From: FEN-1350 sp964386005
Lineage (GTDB): Bacteria > Planctomycetota > Phycisphaerae > Sedimentisphaerales > Anaerohalosphaeraceae
Assembly (NCBI GenBank): GCA_964386005.1
Contig: CAYLSB010000008.1
Location: forward strand, 1 to 64,000
Reading direction: 5' to 3'
Length of the DNA: 64,000 nt
Part shown: one piece after another, positions 34,385 to 42,940 of the stretch
How the letters are laid out: the number at the start of each line of letters is the position of its first letter
Position numbering within the stretch: the first letter of the stretch is position 1
Program-made: the position numbers and the translations under genes
Notes under the pieces: generated by a model
What the model saw: the letters and a program-made list of their open reading frames with translations, nothing else
Told to the model about the DNA's origin: nothing
Databases searched by the model: none

Positions 34385-36355
34385 ATGAAGCAGTTTACCC
34401 TTTTCCGAATCGTTATTCCCCTCAGCTCTTTGTTTTTTTTTCCGCCGTCTGTCGGCCGTGCAAACGACCTCGTAATGAGGGAAAAAAAGGATCAGCCGTC
34501 TTTTTCATTCCGATATGCGGGACAACCTTTCGAGGATTTGCGCGCCGGCTGGTCCGTCACCCGCGAACAGAAATCGCTGGAGGATAACCGTCTGCAACAA
34601 ATCATCACCTATGGCGACCCCAAAACACCTCTATCGGTGAAGTATGAGGGAATGGATTATCCCCGTTTTTCCGCCCGCCAATCGTTGGTCTGGTTTGAAA
34701 ATCGCGGCGGGAAAGACACCGAAATCATCGATGAGATTCGCAGTCTGAATATTCGCCGGGCCGGTTCTGTGGAGGATCCGTTTATTTTGCACTTTGCGCT
34801 CGGCGACCACAACAATGCCGAAAGTTTCGCGCCGCGGAGCAAAAACCTGTCCTTGGGAGAAAAAGTCGTTTTCCATCCGCGTGCCGGCCGTTCTTCCGAT
34901 CCGTACCTTCCCTTCTTTAACCTGCAGGGAAAAGACGGCGGCATGATCATCGCCATCGGCTGGTCCGGGCAGTGGCAGGCGGAATTCGAGAGAAATGCGG
35001 ACGGAACGTTAACGATTCGCGCCGGTTTGCAGACCACACATCTCCTACTGCATCCCGGAGAGAAGATTCGGGTTCCCGGAATCGTGACCATCGAGTGGAA
35101 AGGCGACGACCCTGTGAAGGGAACGAATCTTCTGCGACAGTTCATGCTGGCCCATGTGTTTCCACGGCGGAATGGCGAGCTGGTCCTTCCCCCGATCTGT
35201 GCCAGCGTTGCCGAGACGGATCCGGACGGGTCATACGAAGGGCCCCATATTCGTGTCATGCCCTTTTACGGCCGATGCGGAATCGAAGTATTCTGGTCGG
35301 ATATGGATCCGCAGCAATGGTATCCCAAAGGATTTCCGGAGGGTACCGGTACCTGGGAACCGGATTTGGCCAAGTACCCGCGCGGCCTCAAGCCCATCGG
35401 CGACGCCGCTCATGCGGCCGGACTGGGGTATCTGCTATGGTTCGAACCGGAGCGTGTCCAGCCGGGTACTCGTATCTTCAACGAACATCCGGAATTTCTC
35501 CTGGCGCGAAACGGCGCAAAACAGCTTTACGCGCTGAACGATCCCGCCGCACGCAAATGGCTGACCGATTATATCGACGTTCAGGTCACGGCCGCGCAAC
35601 TGGACTGGATGCGATGGGATTTCAATATCGATCCGTTGGATTTCTGGCGACAGAACGAACCGCCGGACCGGCGGGGAATGGTCGAGATCGGATATATCAT
35701 GGGTCTCTATGCCATGTGGGAAGACCTGCAGCATCGTCATCCCGGCCTGATCATTGATAATTGTGCCGGCGGAGGTCGGCGCATCGATATCGAAAGTTGC
35801 CGCTATGGTTTGCCGCTCTGGCATAGCGATATGCAGTGTTTCGGCCATCAAGGCGACGCGGAACAACTGCAAAACGCCGGGCTGTTCACATGGATCCCGT
35901 TGCACGGTTGTGCCGCCTTCGGGCTGGAACCCTCGTACGCCTTTCGAAGCGCTATGACTCCGGGCAACATTCTCGTCCCCGGTATTTCCATGCCGGATTC
36001 CGAGGAGGCCGTCAAACGAACCGTGGCGATCTATAAGAAGGTTCGGCCGTACATGCTGGGCGATTTCCATCCACTCTTGCCCCACAAGTCCGACAACAAT
36101 CTCTGGTTCGGCTATCAGTTCCATCGCAGCGATCTGGACGGCGGGATGGCAGTTCTGTTCCGCCGGGAAAAGAATCTCGAACCGGAAAAGTCCGTTCAGC
36201 TAAAAGGCATCCATACCCAATCCTCCTATGAAATCTCTTTCGAAGGATCGGAAAATCGCCGGCTGGTCAAAGGCGAAGAATTGGCCGATTTCAAAGTAAA
36301 AATGCCTGAAGCGCCAAGCTCTCTGATCCTGTATTACCAAAAGAAAGACGGATGA
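34385..36355 (+). CDS. Exported GH36 alpha-galactosidase-like enzyme
   Basis: 656 aa with a signal peptide (FRIVIPLSSLFFFPPSVGRA). An N-terminal beta-sandwich is followed by the GH36 barrel: LGYLLWFEPERVQPGT, WMRWDFNIDP with the probable nucleophile Asp, and IIDNCAGGGRRIDIESCRYG, equivalent to the CSGGG.R.D motif; LWHSDMQ carries the probable acid/base Asp. The family releases alpha-galactosyl residues (raffinose, galactomannan side chains) or related alpha-linked sugars. The start is ATG 34385 with GGGAACG upstream. It is followed 200 bp later by the GH172-PHP gene on the same strand, possibly part of one polysaccharide-use group. Confidence 0.87.
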   Translation: MKQFTLFRIVIPLSSLFFFPPSVGRANDLVMREKKDQPSFSFRYAGQPFEDLRAGWSVTREQKSLEDNRLQQIITYGDPKTPLSVKYEGMDYPRFSARQSLVWFENRGGKDTEIIDEIRSLNIRRAGSVEDPFILHFALGDHNNAESFAPRSKNLSLGEKVVFHPRAGRSSDPYLPFFNLQGKDGGMIIAIGWSGQWQAEFERNADGTLTIRAGLQTTHLLLHPGEKIRVPGIVTIEWKGDDPVKGTNLLRQFMLAHVFPRRNGELVLPPICASVAETDPDGSYEGPHIRVMPFYGRCGIEVFWSDMDPQQWYPKGFPEGTGTWEPDLAKYPRGLKPIGDAAHAAGLGYLLWFEPERVQPGTRIFNEHPEFLLARNGAKQLYALNDPAARKWLTDYIDVQVTAAQLDWMRWDFNIDPLDFWRQNEPPDRRGMVEIGYIMGLYAMWEDLQHRHPGLIIDNCAGGGRRIDIESCRYGLPLWHSDMQCFGHQGDAEQLQNAGLFTWIPLHGCAAFGLEPSYAFRSAMTPGNILVPGISMPDSEEAVKRTVAIYKKVRPYMLGDFHPLLPHKSDNNLWFGYQFHRSDLDGGMAVLFRREKNLEPEKSVQLKGIHTQSSYEISFEGSENRRLVKGEELADFKVKMPEAPSSLILYYQKKDG

Positions 36356-36555
36356 AACCGGATGAATACGATCCCCCCTCGACAACATCGTGCTCATTTG
36401 GCAAATGATCAAGCTTTCGTACCGGGGATTTGCCCGATTGATTGCGAAGAGGATCGTGTTTCCCGGGGGATCCTATGAACGGGATCTTAAACAAAAGCGA
36501 TGTGGCCCACTCAGCGCCAATTACATGTGTCTGGCCTTTTTTCAGGAGACTGGAA

Positions 36556-39555
36556 ATGAAAACGTTTATCCTTGTCGTCGGGTTCGTTTCGGTATGGTTT
36601 GCGGCAATCGGCATCGCCGCCGAACAACTCAGCTACCTTGATCTCGTCGGCCGTCTTACCGATCTTGAACGCTTGGCTCTGCTTCCGGCGCCAGGCGAAA
36701 CCTGTAGTCAGTGGTCCAGTTATGACCGTTCCAGTGTGTATGACGCCGCCTCCGGCCAATACGTCAAATGGGAGGCGAATGGCGACGGCGACGGGCTCAT
36801 TCGAAAAGAAGGCAATCGTCTCGTTCTGGCTGAGATGACCGGTCCCGGATGTATTTGGCGAATCTGGTCGGCCATGCCCAAGGAAGGTCACATCAAGTTT
36901 TATCTGGATGGCTCCGATTCTCCCGCCATTGATTTGCCTTTCATCGGATTGTTCGATCGAAAGCATGCGCCGTTTACACGGCCGGCTCTGGTTCACGAAT
37001 CCGCGCGAGGCCAAAACTGCTATGTTCCTATTCCGTATCAGAAATCATGTAAAATTGTCGTCGAAGGCGAGTGGGGCCGTTATTACCATTTCACCTATAC
37101 GACCTATCCGGCGGGAACAGTTGTTCCGACGTTTACGATGAATCTTTCCGCCGCGGAATCCGCCGCCCTTGACCGTGCCAATGAGGTTCTTTCCAAGGGG
37201 GAATATTGTCCGATGGGAATTCCTTCGGATGCTTCCGTCGGGAATCGAACCGTCACCATCGAGCCGGGAGAGACCTTTGTGGCCGAGTTGGACGGACCTC
37301 GCGCGGTCCGCGCGTTTGGCGTGAAAATCCAATGTACTGATCGTGCCGACGAGATCGAAGCCCTCCGCCAGATCGTTCTGAAGGTTACCTGGGATTATGA
37401 ACTTCAGCCGGCCGTCTGGTCGCCGTTGGGGGATTTCTTCGGCACAGCGCCGGGGATTAACAAATATCGGTCATTGCCGATGGGAATGACCGACGATGGT
37501 TTCTATTGTAACTGGTATATGCCGTTTGCCACATGGACCAAATGGGAATACATCAACGAAGGCGACAAACCCCGGACGCTCGAATTGAAGGTGGTCTATG
37601 AATCTCTCAAGCGGCCTATCGAACAATACGGCCGTTTTCATGCCAAGTGGCATCGTGACGCTTTCGTCTCTCCGGACCCCAAACGCTGGCCGGACTGGAC
37701 GGTTCTGGCCACGCAAGGAACCGGGCGATTTTGCGGAATGAGCTTACATGTCTGGCATCCCAAGGGCGGACCCTGCCCGGAAGTGGCATGGTGCAAGGGG
37801 CATTACTGGTGGGGCGAGGGCGACGAAAAATTTTTCGTCGATGGTGAAAAATTCCCCTCAACCTTCGGCACCGGAACAGAAGATTACTTCGGTTATGCCT
37901 GGGGCGATCCGACACTGTTTTCGAACGCCTATCATAATCAAACCATCAGCAACGGCAACAAAGGCCACATCTCCGTTAACCGTTGGCATATTCCCGATAA
38001 TATTCCTTTCCGGAAGTCCGTTGAGATTGCTCTGGAGAAATATTTCCCCAATAGCTGGCCGACTCTGTATGACGCCACGGCCTATTGGTATCAATCGGCG
38101 GGAACATTGGATCCGTATCCGCCTGTTGCCCTGTCGGAGCGACTGGGTTACTGGATTGAGCCGCCTGTCTATCAAGTCAAAGGCGCCCTCGAAGGCGAAA
38201 CGCTGAAGATCCTCTCCAAATCCGCCGGTAATCCCCGTCCTCAGGGTTTGACCGATCGTGCCGGTACGTGGAGTAACCAGACCCACCTTTGGTGGACCGA
38301 TGCCAAACCCAATGATGTTCTTGAACTGGCCCTACCGGTTGCGAAGGATGGAACCTACAATCTTATGGCCCAATTCACCAAGGCCGTGGACTACGGGATC
38401 GTTCAGTTCTTTCTCGATGGCCGGAAGATCGGCGATCCGATGGATTTTTATAACGATGGCGTTATCGCCACCGGCGAAATCGACCTGGGAGTATTCAATC
38501 TCAAAAATGGCGAACATATTCTGAAAGCTCAGATCACCGGAGCGAACGATAAGGCGAAAAAATCCTATATGTTCGGCCTCGATTATCTCCGTTTTCAGCC
38601 GGCCGTGGATACCCGGTTTGATTTCGGCGGTTTCCAAAGACCGGGCAAGTGGTTCAAAGGCAATCTGCACCTGCATTCGACGATCTCCGACGGCAATCTC
38701 GATCCGGTTCCAACGGTGGAGGTCTATCGCAAGGCGGGTTATGACTTCACCGCCCTGACGGATCACATCGGGGGATTCTGGGATAAAGAAAAGAAGGTTT
38801 ACAAACCTCTTGTCTATCCGCTGGATGAGATGAACAAACCCGGATTTCTCGTAATCCCGGCCATTGAATATGACACAAACCGGAACGGTGAAACGATCCA
38901 TTTCGTCACCGTCGGTCCCGGTTATGACCAGCGGCTTGAGGACAACGAAGATCTGTCGAAGGCGATGAAGAAGTGGTGGGATGCCGGCGCCTTTTCCTTC
39001 ATGGCGCATCCACATTGGAGTCTGGATGCTACGACGGTTCTGGAAGACATGAGCTATCTTCCAGCCGTGGAGGTGTTTAACTATGCCACCGCTCTCGAAG
39101 AGGGGCTCCGAGGGAATTCCCAGATGCACTGGGATCGGTTGCTGCGAAAATCCAGACCGACATTGGGCGTAGCGACAGACGACTCCCACAGACCCGGACA
39201 TGATTCCTGCGGGGGCTGGGTCATGGTCAAGTCCGAGGCATTGACCGCCGATGCGATTGTTTCATCTCTTCGGTCCGGCCATTTCTACTTCAGCGCAGGT
39301 CCCACACTGGAAAATGTGAATTTCGATCAGGACGGAATTTTACATGTATCCTGCTCTCCCGTCGCGACGATCCGAGCTTTGTCCGGCGTTGGAAAAGTGG
39401 CCCAGGTCAGGGCCAAATCCGGCAAGACGATCACCGAGGCCGCCATCAAGTGGGATTGGAAAAACGCGCCATTCGTTCGCGTCGAATGTACAGACGAAAA
39501 AGGTCAAACCGCCTGGTCCCAGGCCGTGATGCGCATTACCGAGGCGGGCAAATAG
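36556..39555 (+). CDS. GH172 (DUF2961)-PHP domain fusion, exported
   Basis: 999 aa. A signal peptide (TFILVVGFVSVWFAAIGIAA) precedes a DUF2961/GH172 region of about 600 residues (LLPAPGETCSQWSSYDRSS, GPGCIWRIWSA, GTGTEDYFGYAWG). GH172 enzymes act on fructofuranose or arabinofuranose linkages. A beta-sandwich linker (about 610-690) leads to a PHP metallohydrolase domain: GNLHLHSTISDG, ALTDHIGGFWD, PAIEYDTN, MAHPHWS and ATDDSHRPG supply the usual His/Asp/Glu metal ligands. An exported two-enzyme fusion suggests sequential attack on a phosphorylated or ester-linked glycan (inference). ATG 36556 is fixed by CAGGAGA at 36543-36549. Confidence 0.8.
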   Translation: MKTFILVVGFVSVWFAAIGIAAEQLSYLDLVGRLTDLERLALLPAPGETCSQWSSYDRSSVYDAASGQYVKWEANGDGDGLIRKEGNRLVLAEMTGPGCIWRIWSAMPKEGHIKFYLDGSDSPAIDLPFIGLFDRKHAPFTRPALVHESARGQNCYVPIPYQKSCKIVVEGEWGRYYHFTYTTYPAGTVVPTFTMNLSAAESAALDRANEVLSKGEYCPMGIPSDASVGNRTVTIEPGETFVAELDGPRAVRAFGVKIQCTDRADEIEALRQIVLKVTWDYELQPAVWSPLGDFFGTAPGINKYRSLPMGMTDDGFYCNWYMPFATWTKWEYINEGDKPRTLELKVVYESLKRPIEQYGRFHAKWHRDAFVSPDPKRWPDWTVLATQGTGRFCGMSLHVWHPKGGPCPEVAWCKGHYWWGEGDEKFFVDGEKFPSTFGTGTEDYFGYAWGDPTLFSNAYHNQTISNGNKGHISVNRWHIPDNIPFRKSVEIALEKYFPNSWPTLYDATAYWYQSAGTLDPYPPVALSERLGYWIEPPVYQVKGALEGETLKILSKSAGNPRPQGLTDRAGTWSNQTHLWWTDAKPNDVLELALPVAKDGTYNLMAQFTKAVDYGIVQFFLDGRKIGDPMDFYNDGVIATGEIDLGVFNLKNGEHILKAQITGANDKAKKSYMFGLDYLRFQPAVDTRFDFGGFQRPGKWFKGNLHLHSTISDGNLDPVPTVEVYRKAGYDFTALTDHIGGFWDKEKKVYKPLVYPLDEMNKPGFLVIPAIEYDTNRNGETIHFVTVGPGYDQRLEDNEDLSKAMKKWWDAGAFSFMAHPHWSLDATTVLEDMSYLPAVEVFNYATALEEGLRGNSQMHWDRLLRKSRPTLGVATDDSHRPGHDSCGGWVMVKSEALTADAIVSSLRSGHFYFSAGPTLENVNFDQDGILHVSCSPVATIRALSGVGKVAQVRAKSGKTITEAAIKWDWKNAPFVRVECTDEKGQTAWSQAVMRITEAGK

Positions 39556-39570
39556 GAATTTTCCCGACGT

Positions 39571-39609
39571 CAGACCGATATTTATTTTCAGAATTACGAT
39601 AACGGTCTG
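39571..39609. terminator. Possible stem-loop between convergent genes
   Basis: CAGACCGATAT (39571-39581) and ATAACGGTCTG (39599-39609) pair in 10 of 11 positions around a 17-nt loop, in the 67-bp gap between the GH172-PHP gene and bioD. No strong T-run follows on either strand, so termination is uncertain. Confidence 0.35.
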
Positions 39610-39622
39610 CTTGATAAATTGA

Positions 39623-40366
39623 TTATGATTCAGTGGCGAGCGAAGACCAATCGTTATCGATAAGCGCGTCCAGAACGACCTGACCGAGTAATCCCTTTTC
39701 TACGCTGGATCGGGGATCTTTCGGGACCACGGCGAGGATGGGGACTTTGGCCCACGTGCGAAGAATATCGGCGACGGTTTCCTCGGCGATATCGGCCGTG
39801 ACGGCGTTGTAGCCGTTGATGACCAGGCCTGCGACATGCAAGCCCGCCGATTGAACGGCATCGACGGTCAGAAGAGTATGGTTGATTGTGCCGAGATTGG
39901 GCCGGGCGACGACAACCACAGGCAGGGCGAATTGTTTCATCAGGTCCAGCAGGTCGATGCCCTTACTCAATGGCACTCGAACGCCGCCGATGCCCTCGAC
40001 CACGACAATATCCATTCGCTCGCACATCGATCGGTAGATCGACGCGATCGCTTCGAAATCCACTTGCCGATCCTCGCGGATCTCACATACGATCGGCGCG
40101 GCGGGAATTTCGTAGGAGATCGGATTGATGATCGTTAGTAAGTCGGTATTGTCGGCACACATTGACAAAAATTCCGCATCGGTACTCACCAGGCCATGCG
40201 GGCCGCACTGACATCCCGTGGCAATCGGCTTGAAGACTCCGACTCGAACGCCCTGATCCGTCAGCAACCTCGCAATGGCTCCGGCAATAAGCGTCTTGCC
40301 TACGCCGGTGTCGGTCGCGGTAATGAACAAACCTTTCTTTCGAGGTAGATTCAATTGAATCGGCAT
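39623..40366 (-). CDS. bioD: ATP-dependent dethiobiotin synthetase
   Basis: 247 aa. The P-loop TATDTGVGKTLIAGAIA and FKPIATGCQ, VVVEGIGGVRVPL and VVARPNLGTINHTLL segments are all diagnostic for BioD. It closes the ureido ring of dethiobiotin from 7,8-diaminopelargonate, CO2 and ATP. It starts 1 bp after the bioA stop, so the pair is translationally coupled and carries out consecutive steps of biotin synthesis. No other bio genes are in the window. Confidence 0.95.
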   Translation of the reverse strand: MPIQLNLPRKKGLFITATDTGVGKTLIAGAIARLLTDQGVRVGVFKPIATGCQCGPHGLVSTDAEFLSMCADNTDLLTIINPISYEIPAAPIVCEIREDRQVDFEAIASIYRSMCERMDIVVVEGIGGVRVPLSKGIDLLDLMKQFALPVVVVARPNLGTINHTLLTVDAVQSAGLHVAGLVINGYNAVTADIAEETVADILRTWAKVPILAVVPKDPRSSVEKGLLGQVVLDALIDNDWSSLATES

Positions 40367-40367
40367 A

Positions 40368-41732
40368 TCAAAGTTCTCGGATCAATCGCGGCAAATCTTG
40401 GGCGAGGGTTTCGACAACGATATCGAGCAGTCGCCGCAATGTCGCCTTGTCTATGCCCGGTGCTGGCATCAGGACAATGACATCTCCCAGTGGCCGCAGG
40501 ATGGCGCCTTTGGGCCGCATGGCCATGCAGACCCTGGCTCCGAGGGTCTTATCGAATCGGAAGGATGCCTTGGTCCGCTTATCCCGGACGATCTCGATGC
40601 CGACCATCATCCCGCACTGGCGGACATCGCCGATCAAGTCGAGTTTTTGTAGCGGATGCAAAGCATCGGCGATCAGATGAATTTTTTCGGGCAGGACGGC
40701 GATGAGATTGTGTTGTTCGAACAGGTCCAGCGAGGCGATTGCGGCCGCACAGGCCAGGGCATTACCGGTGTAGGTGTGGCCATGGTAGAAGGTCTTGCAC
40801 TCGGCGATCGTGCCGAGAAACGCCTCGTACACCTTTTCCGTCGCCAGTGTTGCCGCCAATGGAAGATAACCGCCGGTGATCCCCTTGGCCAGGCACAGCA
40901 GATCAGGACTCACATGCTCCTGCTCGCTCGCGAACATCGTTCCGGTACGGCCGAAACCGGTGGCGACTTCATCGACGATCAGCAGGGTGTCGTATTTCTT
41001 CGTCAGGTCCCGAACGGCCGACAGAAATCCGACCGGGTGAACGATCATCCCCGCGGCACCCTGCACCAGCGGCTCGACGACGACGGCGGCGATCTCGTCG
41101 CCGCGGGTCTTCAACAACGACTCCAGCGCGTCGATGCTATACCGTAGGCATTGCTCGGCTGAGCCGTCGAAGCGATAGGGGTGCGGCGCGGGCACGAAGA
41201 AGGTCTCGAAGAGCAACGAGTGAAAGATGCCGTGAAACAATTCGATGCCACCGATACTGACCGATCCGATGGTATCTCCGTGATAGGAATCCCGCAACGC
41301 GACGAATCTGGTCCGGCGTTTGTCGCCGCGGTTGTGCCAGTACTGGTAGGCCATCTTCACGGCAATTTCGACGGCGGTGGCACCACTATCCGAGTAGAAC
41401 ACCCGCGAAAGGCCGTTCGGCACAATATTGATAAGTCGCTGGGCCAGTTCGATTGAACGACTTTGACCCAGACCCAGCAACGTGCTGTGTGCAACGCGGT
41501 CGAGCTGTTCACGGATCGCGTTATCGATTGCGCTGACTCTGTGACCATGGACATTGCACCACAACGAGCTGACACCATCGATGTAGCGCTGACCTTCCGT
41601 ATCGATCAGGTAGAATTCCTCGGCGGAATCGATGATCAGCGGATCAGAAGCCATCCACTGCGACATCTGCGTGAAGGGATGCCAAAGGTATCGCCGATCG
41701 GAGGCGATTTGTTGTCGGGTGCGCTCATCCAT
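40368..41732 (-). CDS. bioA: Adenosylmethionine-8-amino-7-oxononanoate aminotransferase
   Basis: 454 aa, class III PLP aminotransferase. WHPFTQM near the start is the BioA hallmark; SLWCNVHGH, DSGATAVEIAVKMA, LIVDEVATGFGRTG and the Schiff-base Lys in LCLAKGITGGYLP follow, then FYHGHTYTGNALACAAA. It makes 7,8-diaminopelargonate using SAM as amino donor. ATG 41732 lacks a normal ribosome site: instead a 21-nt perfect palindrome (41737-41757) lies only 4 nt upstream. No other in-frame ATG lies before the WHPFTQM motif. Confidence 0.95.
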   Translation of the reverse strand: MDERTRQQIASDRRYLWHPFTQMSQWMASDPLIIDSAEEFYLIDTEGQRYIDGVSSLWCNVHGHRVSAIDNAIREQLDRVAHSTLLGLGQSRSIELAQRLINIVPNGLSRVFYSDSGATAVEIAVKMAYQYWHNRGDKRRTRFVALRDSYHGDTIGSVSIGGIELFHGIFHSLLFETFFVPAPHPYRFDGSAEQCLRYSIDALESLLKTRGDEIAAVVVEPLVQGAAGMIVHPVGFLSAVRDLTKKYDTLLIVDEVATGFGRTGTMFASEQEHVSPDLLCLAKGITGGYLPLAATLATEKVYEAFLGTIAECKTFYHGHTYTGNALACAAAIASLDLFEQHNLIAVLPEKIHLIADALHPLQKLDLIGDVRQCGMMVGIEIVRDKRTKASFRFDKTLGARVCMAMRPKGAILRPLGDVIVLMPAPGIDKATLRRLLDIVVETLAQDLPRLIREL

Positions 41733-41736
41733 ACGA

Positions 41737-41757
41737 AAAAGGTGTCTGACACCTTTT
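41737..41757. repeat. 21-nt perfect palindrome between the lipoprotein gene and bioA
   Basis: AAAAGGTGTC-T-GACACCTTTT is symmetric around base 41747. As RNA on the minus strand it forms a 10-bp hairpin ending in TTTTT, 8 nt after the lipoprotein stop, so it can act as a terminator. It also occupies the bioA ribosome-site region. Its sequence resembles dispersed REP-type palindromes known from several bacterial genomes (from memory). Confidence 0.7.
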
Positions 41758-41765
41758 CCTTTTTC

Positions 41766-42755
41766 CTATTTCTCTGCTGAGACCAACGGAATCCAGCGAA
41801 CTTGCATAAATTTTTCCATGGCCGACTTGAACTGTTCGTCGTTCAGCTTGAGGGTCTCGACGGCCTCGTTATAGTCCATCACCCGATATTGCGGAGTCGG
41901 TTCCACCTGCTCAATCCAGAGAAGCAGATCGGGTGTTCGGTCCGCATCGGAACCACCGGATACCGTGATATCCCACCGCCCTCGATACGCCGCGATAAAT
42001 CGACGACGATTGATGGTCACGATTGCACCGCCATAACGCTGGACCTCGGGGCCTTCGGGTTTGGATCGAATCGCCAGGATTCGATAGAATTGATTGTTCA
42101 CCGCATCACTGGCATAGATCGTGCCGTCGTTATCGATCCACCGACCCGCCAGTTTCGGCTCAAAAGTGAAATCTTTTTCAGAAAACAACGGAGTCCGCCG
42201 TGTCAGCGTATTGGCCTCGGCAAAAAAGTTTTCATCGTCGGTATGATCCACGATAAACTTCTGGAGTTTCTCCGTCGAAGCGGTGAACAGGATCCCATCA
42301 TCGTCGCCGGGCGATTCATGGGCCAGAAGGTTCGGCTTGGCTTCAAGAAGCTTCTGGATGGTGTCGGGATTCAGCAGACGAAACTCCACCGTGGATTGAA
42401 TCGAATCGATCCGGAGAAGCTGATGGACGGGCAATAGATGAATCCGGAAAAATTCGTTAGTGCTTTCCAGCGAATTTTCGCCCGGGCATAAATCCATATA
42501 CATCTTGCCGCCGATTTTTACAAGATTCGCTTCAAACAGCGAGGGTTCTTTGTCCTCGGACGTAATCGTCAAACGATACTCTTTTCCTTCGCCTTTTTCG
42601 AAAATCCAGAGATTGTCCTCGTCCTTCTGTTTCCACGCGCCCAAAAGCTTTTCTTCGAAGACGACATCCTTGTCGGTAAACCAGGGATGCAGCGAGGGAA
42701 CGCAGCCGCCGAGAAGACAGGCCACCAGTACTGAGACCATCCATTTCGATTTCAT
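41766..42755 (-). CDS. Lipoprotein of unknown function
   Basis: 329 aa from ATG 42755 (AAGGAAC upstream). A typical lipoprotein signal peptide ends at the lipobox LLGGC, Cys about residue 17. The mature part shows two similar halves: each begins with a variant of (P)LFSEKDFTFEPKLAGRW/VVFEEKLLGAWK and continues with beta-strand-rich sequence, suggesting an internal duplication of a lipocalin-like or beta-barrel unit. I recognise no enzymatic motif. Monocistronic: it ends 34 bp before bioA and the palindrome between them may terminate it. Divergent from the GH67-like gene at 42941. Confidence 0.7.
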   Translation of the reverse strand: MKSKWMVSVLVACLLGGCVPSLHPWFTDKDVVFEEKLLGAWKQKDEDNLWIFEKGEGKEYRLTITSEDKEPSLFEANLVKIGGKMYMDLCPGENSLESTNEFFRIHLLPVHQLLRIDSIQSTVEFRLLNPDTIQKLLEAKPNLLAHESPGDDDGILFTASTEKLQKFIVDHTDDENFFAEANTLTRRTPLFSEKDFTFEPKLAGRWIDNDGTIYASDAVNNQFYRILAIRSKPEGPEVQRYGGAIVTINRRRFIAAYRGRWDITVSGGSDADRTPDLLLWIEQVEPTPQYRVMDYNEAVETLKLNDEQFKSAMEKFMQVRWIPLVSAEK

Positions 42756-42940
42756 TGTCAGTTCCTTTCCCCAAAAGAATCTTGTGTTTATCGGCCTCGG
42801 TTCCTGAAAATCGAAGCCGAACCTCTTTCGTCGAGAAAAAGATTTACACACCGATCCCGACTGGGACATATTATACTCTTGGTTGGCCAATAGGAAAAGA
42901 TTCCGAGGCGGGATTTCCGCCTCTTGAAACGGGAGGTATT

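Noticed and set aside
41733..42940. BirA operator controlling bioA-bioD
   Set aside because: No sequence resembling the spaced GTAAAC-type biotin operator was seen upstream of bioA; the palindrome there is of a different type.
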